NCBI GenBank assembly: GCA_941918925.1
Contig: OW799233.1
Coordinates: 73,566,578 to 73,630,577 of the forward strand
Direction: 5' to 3'
DNA length: 64,000 nucleotides
Source of the DNA: Phyto melanocephala
Taxonomy: Eukaryota; Arthropoda; Insecta; Diptera; Rhinophoridae
Shown here: piece after piece, positions 33,211 through 43,550 of the stretch
How positions within the stretch are numbered: position 1 is the stretch's first letter
How the letters are laid out: the number at the start of each line of letters is the position of its first letter
The notes under the pieces: model-generated
The model's database searches: none
What the model saw: only the letters and a program-made list of their open reading frames with translations
What the model was told of the DNA's origin: nothing
Made by a program: the position numbers and the translations under genes

Positions 33211-34994
33211 TATAATTGGTTCCTTAGTGCTACGGGCAACACAAGCAGCTTTATAGATACGACAGATAAACGAATTAGCCCACTTGGGCTTAAAAATGGA
33301 GTAAGCTTAAAAATCGGGCTACATTTTGGTATAGGCTTTTTCATTTCTAATCGTTTGTACTCCTCATAGAAAACGTCCTTTTGAACCACCTTACACAAAT
33401 ACTCTATTGTGTCATCAATTTCCACAACAGTTAAACTTGGTCCGAGCGTCACTGATATTTCCTCCTGCATTACGCCATAACATTTAAATATTTTCACCGC
33501 TCGTCGAACCCAACACATAATTCTAACCAATTTACTAAAACTCGAATATTTTTTAAACGGAATAACTATGTTTTCATTTATAGTGAAAACATATTTTGCT
33601 CTTATCTTCGTTTGACACTCATGCTCAAAAATATCATCTGGTAGTCTTGGCCAACTTTCCTTAGCATCCTTTAAAAATGATGGTCCATTAAACCAAAGGG
33701 ATGTTACATACGATTTTGAAAAGTTCTGCGGCCTTGTCGCTTCGTCTGCAGGATTACTTGCACCAGGCACCCATCGCCATTTTTCCATCTCAGATGATTC
33801 CAATATCTCTGCGATACGGTGGGCCACAAACTGTTTATATATTCTGCTTTCAGATCGAATCCAGTTTATCACCGTTTTAGAGTCCGACCAAAATGTTATA
33901 TCCTTTGGCTTTATGTCGTGACAGGATATTATTGACTCTTTTAATTTTACTCCAAGTACCGCTGCCTGCAGCTCCAGACGGGGAATTGAAAGTGGCTTCA
34001 ATGGTGCGCATCTTGACTTACCAGCAATAAAAACTACGCTAATATTATTATTACAACTTATCCTCCAATAAGCGACTGCTGCAAAGTCAACCTCACTTGC
34101 ATCTGCAAATATGTGCAATTCAACTGTTGTATCAGCAAAAAAAATGTTATGTCCATAACACCTGGGTATCTCCACTTCGTGTATATCACATAGGCTCTTG
34201 TACCATTCGTACCATTTCTCAAAAATTTTATCAGGAATTGGAAAGTCCCAGTCAACTTTGCTCCTCCATAATTCTTGAAGCAGAATTTTAGACTTAATCA
34301 TTATATTCGCCAGAAAACCGAAAGGGTCAAATATTGACATGGTTATACTCAGCATCTCACTTTTCGTTGGCTTTCTATTTCCATTTAAAACGGCCTCTGG
34401 AACTCTGGTGAACTTAAGGACAAAACAAAAACTGTCTTTAGAGTGTCTCCAACGCATTCCCAGAATTTTTTCAGTTGAGGTTTGATTTTCGCATAAATTT
34501 GCCAAAACAAAATCGTCATTTTTAATATCGCTGTCATGAATAGCAGCTAAAAGTTCCTTCGAATTTGACACAAACCCTCTCAGTTCGAAACCAGCTTGGC
34601 GATGAATATTTATCACATCCTTTGTTACTCTTGTGGCTTCATCCACGCTGCTAAAGCTATCAACGTAATCATCGACGTAGTGACTATTAACAATTGCCCA
34701 ATAGGCTGCAGGATGTGTATTCTTGTACATTTCAGCATTAAGATTTTTAACATATTGAGCTGAGCACGGGGAACTGACAGACCCAAATATCATAACTTGC
34801 ATAACGTATTCATCGGGTGGTACATCAGACTGCCCATTCCGCCACAAAAACCGCTGAGCTGTTTGATCTTCCTCTCGAATCCTGACTTGGTGGAACATTT
34901 CTTTGATGTCAGCACAAACTCCTACCTTCCTTTGACGAAATCGAAACAATATTGACAACAGTGATTTGGGTTGGTATTTATCAGGACCTTTCAT
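33189..34994 (-). CDS. BEL2 reverse transcriptase and RNase H
   Basis: 601 codons open. RT palm: VGVCADIKEMFHQVRI (first Asp), GSVSSPCSAQYVKN, and the catalytic box HYVDDYVDSF. Then the BEL-specific connection (ILGMRWRHSKDSFCF; FDPFGFLANIMIKSK) and RNase H: LHIFADASEVDFAA, IPRLELQAAVLGVK, FWSDSKTVINWIRS, and WVPGASNPADEATRP. It copies element RNA and removes the template. The break to the protease frame at 34995-35020 and to integrase at ~33200 are single frameshifts or programmed sites; neither looks like a classical slippery heptamer. Confidence 0.93.
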   Translation of the reverse strand: MKGPDKYQPKSLLSILFRFRQRKVGVCADIKEMFHQVRIREEDQTAQRFLWRNGQSDVPPDEYVMQVMIFGSVSSPCSAQYVKNLNAEMYKNTHPAAYWAIVNSHYVDDYVDSFSSVDEATRVTKDVINIHRQAGFELRGFVSNSKELLAAIHDSDIKNDDFVLANLCENQTSTEKILGMRWRHSKDSFCFVLKFTRVPEAVLNGNRKPTKSEMLSITMSIFDPFGFLANIMIKSKILLQELWRSKVDWDFPIPDKIFEKWYEWYKSLCDIHEVEIPRCYGHNIFFADTTVELHIFADASEVDFAAVAYWRISCNNNISVVFIAGKSRCAPLKPLSIPRLELQAAVLGVKLKESIISCHDIKPKDITFWSDSKTVINWIRSESRIYKQFVAHRIAEILESSEMEKWRWVPGASNPADEATRPQNFSKSYVTSLWFNGPSFLKDAKESWPRLPDDIFEHECQTKIRAKYVFTINENIVIPFKKYSSFSKLVRIMCWVRRAVKIFKCYGVMQEEISVTLGPSLTVVEIDDTIEYLCKVVQKDVFYEEYKRLEMKKPIPKCSPIFKLTPFLSPSGLIRLSVVSIKLLVLPVALRNQLYCQRSTY

Positions 34995-35020
34995 TAGTCT
35001 TGAATAAAAGGATTCGCCAT

Positions 35021-36203
35021 CTACACATGCGGCAGCATAAAAAAAAGACGTCTTTTGTTTTCCTTATTTATGTTTGTGACAACGAAGTGTGGTAGGTACC
35101 AAGTTCGGCCATCTTTTATTGCGGCTTCATCGGGCGACAACTTTCTTGCATACGATTTTGCGACGTAATCATTTATCTTAGCTTTATACCATTCAGCAAA
35201 ATGTTCGTCCTTTTTCATCTTGGCCTCCATATTAGACAGTCGCTTTAACGCCATCGGAAAACTTTTCCTGGTTTCAAAAATATCACGCTTCCATAAAAGA
35301 CCAGTTTCAAATTGAGAATTTCTCCTTATTGTTGTACTACGCAGTATTTCCTCAGCCCGCTTGTCGTCGTGTGATACTACGGGCTCTAGTAGCTTAATTC
35401 CGATAATTTCCAATGCAAAATAATCTAAAACTTGTCTATGAATATCATTCAAAATATCAACATCAATTTTATATACTGTCGCCTCAATCGAGTCTTCACT
35501 TGATCCAAATATTATATTACCCAAGTATGTTTGATGCAAAGCAAAACAACCATCTAAATTCAAAACCTTAGATGGGCGAACGAGATTTGTATGGGGAAGA
35601 CCTATAAGTAATTTTGACCGAGCGTTATAATAATCTTCAATAACTATTTTGTCTAAAACCGGAAATCTTTTCCCAAATTTATTAAGACAAAGATTTTGTG
35701 GAGGCAGTTTTAAATTCGTTGTAGTAAACACTTTTCTCATATGAAGACTAGAATTATTGCCACCGGTACCTCTAATTTCCATATTCACCTTCCTCGACAT
35801 TTCGTTACTAGTTTTACCTCCTATCCAACCCAGGCATAAATTGTTTTGCATCCCTTTTAGACCAATTTTGTCCGCAACCTCGTTCTCCAATAGAGTTATT
35901 TTAGAACCTTCGTCAATAAAGGCCACAATATTAATTTTTCCTTTCGGACCAGTCAATTCCACAGGTAAGTATTTAAATAATGTTCCCCTATCAAAAAACT
36001 CATCAACAATCGTATTTACAGAGCCATTATTATTTCCCCTGTCCATGTTAGTATCTGTGTTAATATCACGATGGTCTGTGATGTTATCTGCACGTTGGGC
36101 TGTGTTTTTATTTTCACGTTGGGCTGTGTTGTTATTTTCCTTAACCGCGTTGTCAGTTTTACGTTCAATTGTATTCCCTACAAGAACAGTGACAGTCATT
36201 TGA
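35021..36203 (-). CDS. BEL2 protease and N-terminal pol region
   Basis: The frame is open from 36370, but the first ~55 residues come from DNA that looks inserted, so I begin the confident part at about 36203. A run of asparagine-rich repeats (ENNNTAQRENKNTAQRADN) precedes the protease: VAFIDEGSKITLLENEVAD, with DEG in place of D[ST]G, then LCLGWIGGKTSNE. The following DUF1758/DUF5641-type linker has KLLIGLPHTNLV and ends DGRTWYLPHFVVTNINKENK, the start of RT. The DEG variant is unusual and could reduce cleavage; several BEL copies in the window deviate here. Confidence 0.85.
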
Positions 36204-37009
36204 CCGGTCATGTGACTGTCACTGGGATGGATATATCGGTCAAAAGTTTCTATCAAGTTATTAAGGACAAAATGAAAAAATTTATGGAAACTTTTGTGTA
36301 CGTGTGATTTTGTATCTCCCTTTAACTTATGAGTTATATCGACTATTGAACATATATTTGAACTGCTCACTCCACTGCTGTTTGCTAATCAGCAATGATA
36401 TAAATATCAGTCACACTTGACTAATCACACCTGAGATATGTATATACCAGTCATAGTTGACAAATCATACTTGATGAGTATACTGGTCAAAGCTGACGTA
36501 TTTTAATAAAACACAATTTCCTTTTTTTAAATTAATTATTATATTTTATTTTAAGTATTAATATTATTTAATCGTCGATGATTCCGGGCGGCTCATTTAA
36601 ATCCTTGTGCATGATAAAGGTGTCCTTTGTATTACGGCTTGGATTACTAAAAAATTAAAAACTATGAAAATGTGGATATACATAAATAAATATAATTCTG
36701 CTACTTCTTTTACTTACCGTTTACTTCTTGTGTATTTTCTGCAAAGACTCGTCAAAAAATCCCAATTATTGAAAAACTAATTTAAGAAATATTTATTATT
36801 TTAATGTAAAAAATTTAACACTATTTCACAAAATTTTTTGTTTTGAACGTCAAGAATTCAACATATATTAGCTGCCTCACTCTCGCTTATGCGATAACAG
36901 CAATTCAATATAAAATTGTTGCAAATGTGTTAGTACAAACAGCTTGTGTGTGTTAGTTTCAGTCATTCATTTCTTGTAGGGTTATTTCTATTTTTACTAA
37001 AACTTGCAT
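36204..37009. other. Non-coding insert between BEL2 gag and protease
   Basis: About 800 bp without open frames in element orientation. It holds a perfect 12-bp palindrome pair CAGTGACAGTCA/TGACTGTCACTG near 36188-36225 and AT-rich DNA. BEL gag and pol normally touch, so this is probably a secondary insertion or rearrangement. Class unknown. Confidence 0.5.
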
Positions 37010-38585
37010 CCTCATGTAATAAACGATTGTGATACTTGGTACATTTGGATATTCCACACTGACGTCTATGCTAACATTTCTGTGAATTATGGCCGACCCG
37101 TAAACAACCAAAACAAAGGTGATTATCTTTTACCAATTGCCATTTTTCATTCGTTGTGATTTTCTTAAACTTGTCTCATTGATACAACTGGTGATTCTGA
37201 TGACACATAAAACATTTGGTAAGTGAATCTTCCGCAACGATTGCGTACGATGGATTTACTTTATCCTTTTTTTGTACATTACGTCACTTTTATTACTGTC
37301 CACCTCAAGTGAAAGGGAAATATATGTCGCGATTTCCTGTAACCATAAACTAAATTCATGAATACTAGGATATGGCCCAAGATGATTTACTGAATGTTTT
37401 GTCCAGTCCTCACGTTTCTGGAATGGCAGCTTATTAACCAACTCGTCTAACAGTGTGGGATTATTAAGGTGAGCCACAGCATTTGCATTTATTGAAAATG
37501 CAGACAAATTTGACACCATTGTGCTAAAATTTACCATTTCATATATTCGTTTCTCAGATATCGGCGAGAAGGCACGCACCTTAGCAATCTGGCTGCGTAT
37601 TAATAATTGGGGACGGCCATAAAAGAACTCTAGTGTACTAACCACCTGATTTACGGTGTCGGGGTGAATTAAAAATGACTACTTTGGTCCTGGCATCTCC
37701 TTTTAAAGATTTTTGTAAACGAATTAAATTTTCCAAATTTGAATAATTATAATTTGTTGTGGTTTCCTTATATGCGACTGTAAACATGGGCCATTGTTCA
37801 GGCTGGCCAGAAAACTGGGGTAAGTCGTGAAGTTTTCGGAGTTGGCGACAATCTGTAGCAGATTGTAACTCGGTCATATTAAGTGAAGCAGGTGTTGTAT
37901 ACGTTGGCATGTTAACCGATGCCGTTGGTGTCGTTTGTGACGGGGCTGGTGTGTAAATTTGCGTCGAACGTAACTGTGGATAGTCCAAAGTAGCAGGCAA
38001 AGAGGGTACGTTGGTAGTTATTGGCACATATGACTGTGATGTAGTATAGGTCAAAGAACTTGATGGTGTTACGCAATTTTGTATGGCAGAGTAGGGAAAA
38101 TAATTTTGGATAAATTTTTGTGCAGCAGGACGTGGCAAATGTGTTGGGACAAAACTTTGTGAGGGAGAATAAGACGAAAATCGTGGCAAAAATGGTTGAG
38201 GGGCTGATGATGAATTCGTTCGTGCGGGTTGGGGCAAATTATATTGAAAGGCATTAAGTACTCACATGAATTTTCCCTTTGTCGTTGCTGGCAAAGCAGT
38301 TGACATTGGCATTGAATAATTACCGACTGCCGCTGGTGGCACAGTGGCAGCACTTGACAAATGGTTCATGGCTACCGGCAATTTCGTCAAGTTGGAAGCA
38401 TCCAATAATTGTTTTATGGAATTCTTCATTGTCAGGATCTCTTCCTTTAGTTCGGCAACTGTTGGTTCGTTCATCTTGATCATTGTGGTCTCGTTATCAC
38501 TTTCGGCTGGAGAAGACGTGGGGCTATTTGTTTCATCAACGGACATATTACCTTGTTCAAGCAAACGTTTGCTTCGGCGGGACAT
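37010..38585 (-). pseudogene. BEL2 gag
   Basis: Starts at the ATG at 38585 (MSRRSKRLLEQGNMSVDE), only 20 bases from the LTR edge. N-terminal third: acidic, with a coiled segment (VAELKEEILTMKNSIKQLLD). A frameshift near 38265 leads to a Pro/Ser/Thr-rich segment, then the DUF1759 capsid core (LRKLHDLPQFSGQPEQWPMF; LIRLQKSLKGDART) and, after another shift near 37645, TLEFFYGRPQLLIRSQIAKV. The zinc knuckles (CFMCHQNHQ; CFGCLRVGHNSQKC; CGISKCTKYHNRLLH) at 37230-37010 contain two stop codons, one replacing a Cys position. Mostly recognisable but not translatable in one piece. Confidence 0.87.
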
Positions 38586-38605
38586 TCGTATAGAATAATA
38601 AAAAA

Positions 38606-38971
38606 TGTTGCGGCAGCAACTAGAACTTGCGTTGCGAATAATAATAAAACAAAGTTTTTGTAAGCATCAACATATAATGCTTATTTTAGCGTGTTTTGGC
38701 GTGTTTTATTATCTAAAATTCAAGGACAATAATAATTACAAAGAAACTAAGGTAATAATAAATTCTTACTCTATTCTTTCCTCGCTTTTCAAAATTATAT
38801 ATGTATTAAAATATAAAGCGCTAAACTAGTACAACCAAGCGATTACTTGTCAAATAGATTCGTACTGATTAATCACAAGGTGAACATAAACGATAAAAAT
38901 TAAAATTAAAAAATTCAACTCTGTTCATATGACAGTTACAAATAATGGTTATTTAAAATGAATTTATAACA
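38606..38971 (-). repeat. BEL2 5' LTR (366 bp)
   Basis: Intact LTR with TG...CA ends, flanked outside by GGTAC (38972-38976). As the 5' LTR on the minus strand it should hold the promoter. Inside, the next 20 bases before the gag ATG contain no TGG-type primer site. Confidence 0.93.
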
Positions 38972-39678
38972 GGTACTGAATATTGTGCTCCAAGAAAGAA
39001 GATTGATCATCGACTGAAGGCATATAATAAATATCACTCAAGAGATGTGTGAAAAAAGTTCGTACAAAAGATTATAGTCAATCTTATTAAAGTCACGGAA
39101 ACTAAAACACCGATTTACTGGTTGCACCCGAAAGTTGTAGGTCAAGAAAATCAAATCATGTTTCCGTTATAAAAATAATATTAATAAAAAACCGCCAAAT
39201 TACAGAATCTTACATTTAATTCTATCGGTTTTATTACGTTATAAATATAATTAAATAGACTTTAAAAGACACTGTGCTGGATAAATATTTATATCTATAA
39301 CTACTTTTATAACTTAGTGGCCACACGTTCAAGTTTTTCTTTAAATTAACAAAACACTCGAACTTTTTTGCTAACAGACTCACACTTTTCGAACTTAATT
39401 ATAATTATTCCATTTAAGCTGTGAGTAGTATGGAACTGGGGAGGCACACTCATCCCTATTGGATTCCCATAAGTATGAACTTTTATTTAAAAATTTCATT
39501 CCAATGGTAATTGCCCATAAAGATGATTTTTTGATAATAATTATAATTTTTCATCTCTATGACAAAATTGCAAAGGGATGAGTTTTTATTAAAATGCAAA
39601 AGTTGGATTTTGGTTGATGATAATTTATATTATTAGTTTTTTATTCTATAAAGTTTCATTTTTTTTATTCTTAATATA
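38972..39678. other. Resumption of copy B: LINE-1 5' end and AT-rich DNA
   Basis: Matches copy A 7216-7924. The first ~150 bp are the truncated LINE-1 start; the rest is the AT-rich DNA upstream of the 100-codon frame, with the CCCATAAG(T/G)ATGA words. No frame supported. Confidence 0.8.
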
Positions 39679-40600
39679 AAGGGTGTTTTTTTAAGCTCGA
39701 AAGAACTTGAAATTGTAAAAAATAACACAAAAAATTAAATTGTAATCAAAATTTTTTTTTTATTCGAAAGATCAATACGTGACATTAACATTTGAAAATG
39801 ATTTCGGGCATATGGGCACCGCGGCTGTTCTTGACGAAGCGCATTCTGGACGTCCAATTTTATCGCAAAATTGTGTTCAGCGATGAGGCGCATTTTTGGC
39901 TTAACGGGATTGTTAATAAGCAAAATTGCCGCATATGGAGCGAGACCAATCCACAAGAGACCCTACAGACTCCATTACATCCAGAAAAATGCACCGTTTG
40001 GTGCGGTTTTCACGCTGGTGGCATCATCGGACCTTATTTCTTCAAAAATGAAGCCGGAGCTCGCGTTACGGTCAATGGAGATCGTTACCGCACCATGATC
40101 AATGATTTTTTGTTTGAAAATATGGATGACATTGATCCGGAGGAGATGTGGTTTCACCAGGATGGCGCTACGTGCCATACGGCGAACGCAACCATCGACT
40201 TATTGAAATCAAAATTTGGCGATAAGTTGATTTCGAGAAATGGACCTGTCAATTGGCCTCCAAGGTCGTGCGATTTGACACCTCTCGATTATTTCCTGTG
40301 GGGCTACGTGAAGTCACTGGTTTATGCTGATAAACCAGCAACAATTGACGCCTTGGAGGCCAGCATTGTTCGTGTTATTCGTGACATACGGCCAGCAGTG
40401 CTCGAAAAAGTGGCCCAAAATTGGACGTCCAGAATGCGCTTCGTCAAGAACAGCCGCGGTGCCCATATGCCCGAAATCGTTTTCAAATGTTAATGTCACG
40501 TATTGATCTTTCGAATAAAAAAAAAAATTTTGATTAGAATTTAATTTTTGGTGTTATTTTTTACAATTTCAAGTTCTATCGGGCTTAAAAAAACACCCTT
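39679..40600 (+). mobile_element. Snapback DD41D mariner-like element, copy B only
   Basis: Bounded by TA dinucleotides (39677-39678, 40601-40602); copy A has the undisturbed TA site near 7923. Inverted repeats begin AAGGGTGTTTTTTTAAGC and extend for ~183 bp (39679-39861 against 40417-40600), far longer than usual mariner TIRs, because the left arm is an inverted copy of the 3' end including the last codons of the transposase. The original 5' end with promoter, start codon and DNA-binding domain is gone. Confidence 0.92.
39862..40493 (+). pseudogene. Mariner transposase catalytic domain (DD41D), 5' deleted
   Basis: Genuine coding starts at YRKIVFSDEAHFWLNG (first Asp), then WCGFHAGGIIGPYFF, the second Asp in WFHQDGATCHTAN and the third Asp in LTPLDYFLWGYVK; I count 41 residues between second and third, matching the DD41D group that includes the Ceratitis rosa element. 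The C-terminus is complete (HMPEIVFKC*). The open frame extends left to 39792, but those ~23 residues are antisense of the C-terminus, not native. Without the helix-turn-helix domain it cannot bind its ends. Confidence 0.88.
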
Positions 40601-41188
40601 TATTTTCTTTTTGTTGTATATGCAATTTACCTATACGGATGACTTTTTTTATTATTGTCAAAATTTTTATTTTTTAATAATGTAATATGAGATGAGAAAT
40701 TGAAAGTAAGTAAGTAAGTAAAGTATGTCATACTAAAATTTTAATATTTTTGTTTGAAATTAGGTTTTCGGGTGTTGGCCGCTATTTTGTTGTTGATTTT
40801 CTTTATATCTCAAGTTTCTTTTTATGATTTTTGTTTTAGTGTAATATTAAAATGTTATATATTAAAAATAATTTTGCCACCTATGTAGGCGATTTTAAAT
40901 TATGATTTTAAGAAATTGTTAAGAGATTAATTTTTAAAGAGAAAATTATCGTTTGAGTGATTTTTATTAAAATAGTAAAGAGGAAAATTATGAGAAAATA
41001 TATGGAAATAAACTCAAGTTGCACATAAATAAAAATCTTCTTAATTTACTAATAGATATAAAAGGATGATAATGATAATATTTTTCCTCAGTAGTCCAAT
41101 TAATTCTTCAAAGTATCATTAATAATATGGTAAAAAACGCATTAATATTTAAAAAAATTGTTTTGCTAAATGATTTAAAATCTTTTAG

Positions 41189-41491
41189 ATGTATGATCAA
41201 ATAATAAACATTGCCCAAGCCAAAATGCCTGAGTATACAAGAATTGATGATATTCCTCTAAATCAACCATATAAAATCTTGAAGTTTGAATGGAAGGAAT
41301 CACAACATGGATCAAAAGTTATAGCATATTTGGATAATAATAATTGGTTTCATGTTCCTCAAAGAATTAAACAATTTTTGAATAAGGAGGATTCATACTT
41401 ATCTCAAATGAATAACAAAGTGTGGACAACTATTTACAAAGGTCGACAACTACCAAATGGTCTAGCAGTATTTGAATTAAACTACAATTAA
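41189..41491 (+). CDS. Small protein of unknown function, 100 aa (copy B)
   Basis: Same length and start as 8512-8814. Differences: Ala for Gly at residue 11, Gly for Glu near residue 42, Asp for Glu near residue 68, and two silent changes. The acceptor-like TCTTTTAG before ATG and the AATAAATAAATAAA motifs after the stop are retained. That both copies stay open amid much broken DNA is notable but the time since duplication may be short. Function unknown. Confidence 0.5.
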   Translation: MYDQIINIAQAKMPEYTRIDDIPLNQPYKILKFEWKESQHGSKVIAYLDNNNWFHVPQRIKQFLNKEDSYLSQMNNKVWTTIYKGRQLPNGLAVFELNYN

Positions 41492-42105
41492 GAATTTAAT
41501 TTAAGAACCTTTTCACCATAAAATAAATAAATAAATATAACACATTTTTTAATATGAAATTTCTAAACTACTTTTTATTATTTCTATATATTAATATCTA
41601 AAAAATCTAAAGATAACAAGTTATCGTGTTACGTGCCGGTACATTTTAACTGCCAATTATATGGAACAAAAATAAAAAAAAATTTACGAATGTTTTACCA
41701 CGCCAACTCAGGGTTAAGGGCATGAAAGGTGGTTTACTCGCCAGCTAGAGCGTAAGGTCAGTGGTTCTCAACCCGAGAATTGGCACGTGAACATATAACC
41801 GTACTCTACACGCCTTTAGAGTACTCCTGAGGTCTACGTAAATTGAAGTGGATGACTGTTGACCATGGTTGGGATGGGCGGCTGGAGGATTACATCCATC
41901 TCCTACAATCGAGGTGTACCAATTGTGTTAGTTTTGTTCACTTTGTGTTTTCATATTTTTTTATTGATACAGGTTGGTTGGTTGGTTATCGTGGTAGTTC
42001 GCTGCACGCCAACAGTCAAGTAGAGTCTATATGACTCCGTTTTGACAGGACCACATCACTCGTCAGCTTTTAATGTATCTCAGAATAAATCCAAGAGTCA
42101 GGGTA

Positions 42106-42378
42106 CTAGATCCACCCCGTGGCCGTAAGGCATCTCAGTAGATAATTCAGTCCAACTTCAGATATCGCAGAGAGGCCATCCAGTACATGTTCGCCCAGAA
42201 ATCTGTGTCTTTTAGCTGCCAGTGCAGGACATTCGCAGAGAAGGTGGAAAACTGATTCCTCCTTCTCTCTATCCAGACAGCTACGACAATGGTCGTTCGA
42301 TGGAAGTCCGAGTCGACTTGCATGTTTGCCTAACATCCAGTGACCCGTCAATACCGCCAGCAACCTCGATACCGCCAA
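42106..42378 (-). pseudogene. LINE C-terminal zinc-knuckle fragment (copy B)
   Basis: Duplicate of 9399-9671 with CRSC instead of CSSC in the first knuckle (the Cys residues are kept) and ESVFHLLCECPAL intact. Copy B also keeps a ~25-base stretch upstream near 41870-41895 that A has lost. Confidence 0.75.
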
Positions 42379-42486
42379 CAGACTCGAGGCTAGGCTAATG
42401 GGTTAAGACCTCCCTAGAGCGAGTCTTTGCGTAAAGTTAGTCGGTGGATTTATTTAACCTAGTGCGTACAAGGTCATGTAACAATA

Positions 42487-42659
42487 GTTTTGTTTTGTTT
42501 TTCAGTTTGTTTTATGAGCGGATTCGTGGTCGGTAAGAGGGTTGGAACCTGCCTGAGTTATCGCCACGAACAAGCTAGTCGGATACCTCACTGGGCTAAA
42601 ACGGTTCGTAACATAAATGGTCTCCGCTCATAAAACAAACTGAAAAATACAACAAAAAC
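42487..42659. repeat. Snapback palindrome (copy B)
   Basis: Counterpart of 9780-9952, same arms (TCAGTTTGTTTTATGAGCGG and reverse complement at 42624-42643) and a loop with several substitutions. Arms are better conserved than the loop. Confidence 0.75.
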
Positions 42660-42714
42660 TAGTACATCAAATACTACACAAACTCCACCACACGAAGATT
42701 TCACGAGAGTCAGG

Positions 42715-42896
42715 TGTTTACTCCCGTTTTGCCCACCCAGTCATGTCGCAGCAGCATCCGCTGTAAAATTTCCCTGCGACCCCGTACAAGCCACGGTTTT
42801 TTAAGAAAAAACAATAAAACCCAAATTTCTATAATAAAAACTAATACCCGTGTTTCTCATTTTTTTATATTTTCTTTAAATATTTCGAGGAAAACA
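42715..42896 (+). repeat. BEL1 5' LTR (copy B), 182 bp
   Basis: TGTTTACTCCCG to GAGGAAAACA; followed by TTTTGGTCCTTCGAGCCGG. Three bases shorter than in copy A. Its U3 differs from the 3' LTR at 49544. Confidence 0.82.
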
Positions 42897-43032
42897 TTTT
42901 GGTCCTTCGAGCCGGATATAAGCCCCCCGAGATCCTAGAAATATTTTAAGAAAATATTTTTATTTTCAGATTCCCCAGTGTTTTTATCTTTTGCCATATT
43001 TACCGCTAAATTTTGTCATCCTCATAACTTTT

Positions 43033-43550
43033 TATCCCCTTCACACAGTGAAAAAGGGTATATATAGGTTTGTCATTCCGTGTGAAATTTCTACAATTTT
43101 CATTTCCGACCCCATAAAGTATATATGAATAGGAGAGTCGATTAAGCTCTGTCAGTCTGTCCGTCTGACAGTCTGTCGGTGTGTATGTTGAAATCAACTT
43201 TTTTAAAATTTTTTTTTATGTTTTATTTTATACATTATTTATATATTTTTTATTTTTTTTTTTAATTTTTTTTAAATATTTTTTTTATATTTTTTTTTGT
43301 TTTATATTTATTATTTATATTTTAATTACTTTTTTAATTTTTTTTTAAATATTTTATTTTTATTTTTTTAACATACATACGTAAATTTGTAATTTTACAT
43401 TGGGATGTTTTTATATATGTATAGTTTTTATATGTATGTACTTATTTCATATGGGATGAATGGTGATACAAACAATTGTTATTGCATGACTACACGTTGT
43501 GAAGGGTATATAAGATTCGGCACGGCCGAATATAGCACTTTTACTTGTTT
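43033..43550 (+). mobile_element. Dispersed mini-me-like repeat, copy B3
   Basis: Same insertion in the BEL1 leader as A3 but without the nested elements and with the middle (including the GGCTCAGCTGG block) deleted. The (GTCY)n tract near 43148-43178 reads CAGTCTGTCCGTCTGACAG. Ends with GGCACGGCCGAAT and TTTTACTTGTTT. Confidence 0.75.

Larger units (their letters stand above)
28414..38971 (-). mobile_element. BEL2: BEL/Pao LTR retrotransposon, copy B only
   Basis: Complete LTR element read on the minus strand. LTRs (366 bp) begin TGTTGCGG and end TTATAACA on the plus strand; target duplication GGTAC at 28409-28413 and 38972-38976, and copy A has a single GGTAC at 7216-7220. Gene order is gag, protease, RT/RNase H, integrase, as in BEL/Pao. 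I see four base differences between the two LTRs, so insertion is fairly recent. A polypurine stretch (GGGGGCCGGGA, minus strand) abuts the 3' LTR. A LINE sits inside the 3' LTR. Confidence 0.95.

Noticed and set aside
35757..36203. 148-codon plus-strand frame in BEL2 and similar plus frames at 32144-32554 and 38344-38598
   Set aside because: Antisense shadows of BEL2 pol and gag coding DNA.
39792..39861. N-terminus of the mariner transposase
   Set aside because: These codons are the reverse complement of the transposase C-terminus, so the apparent start is an accident of the inversion.
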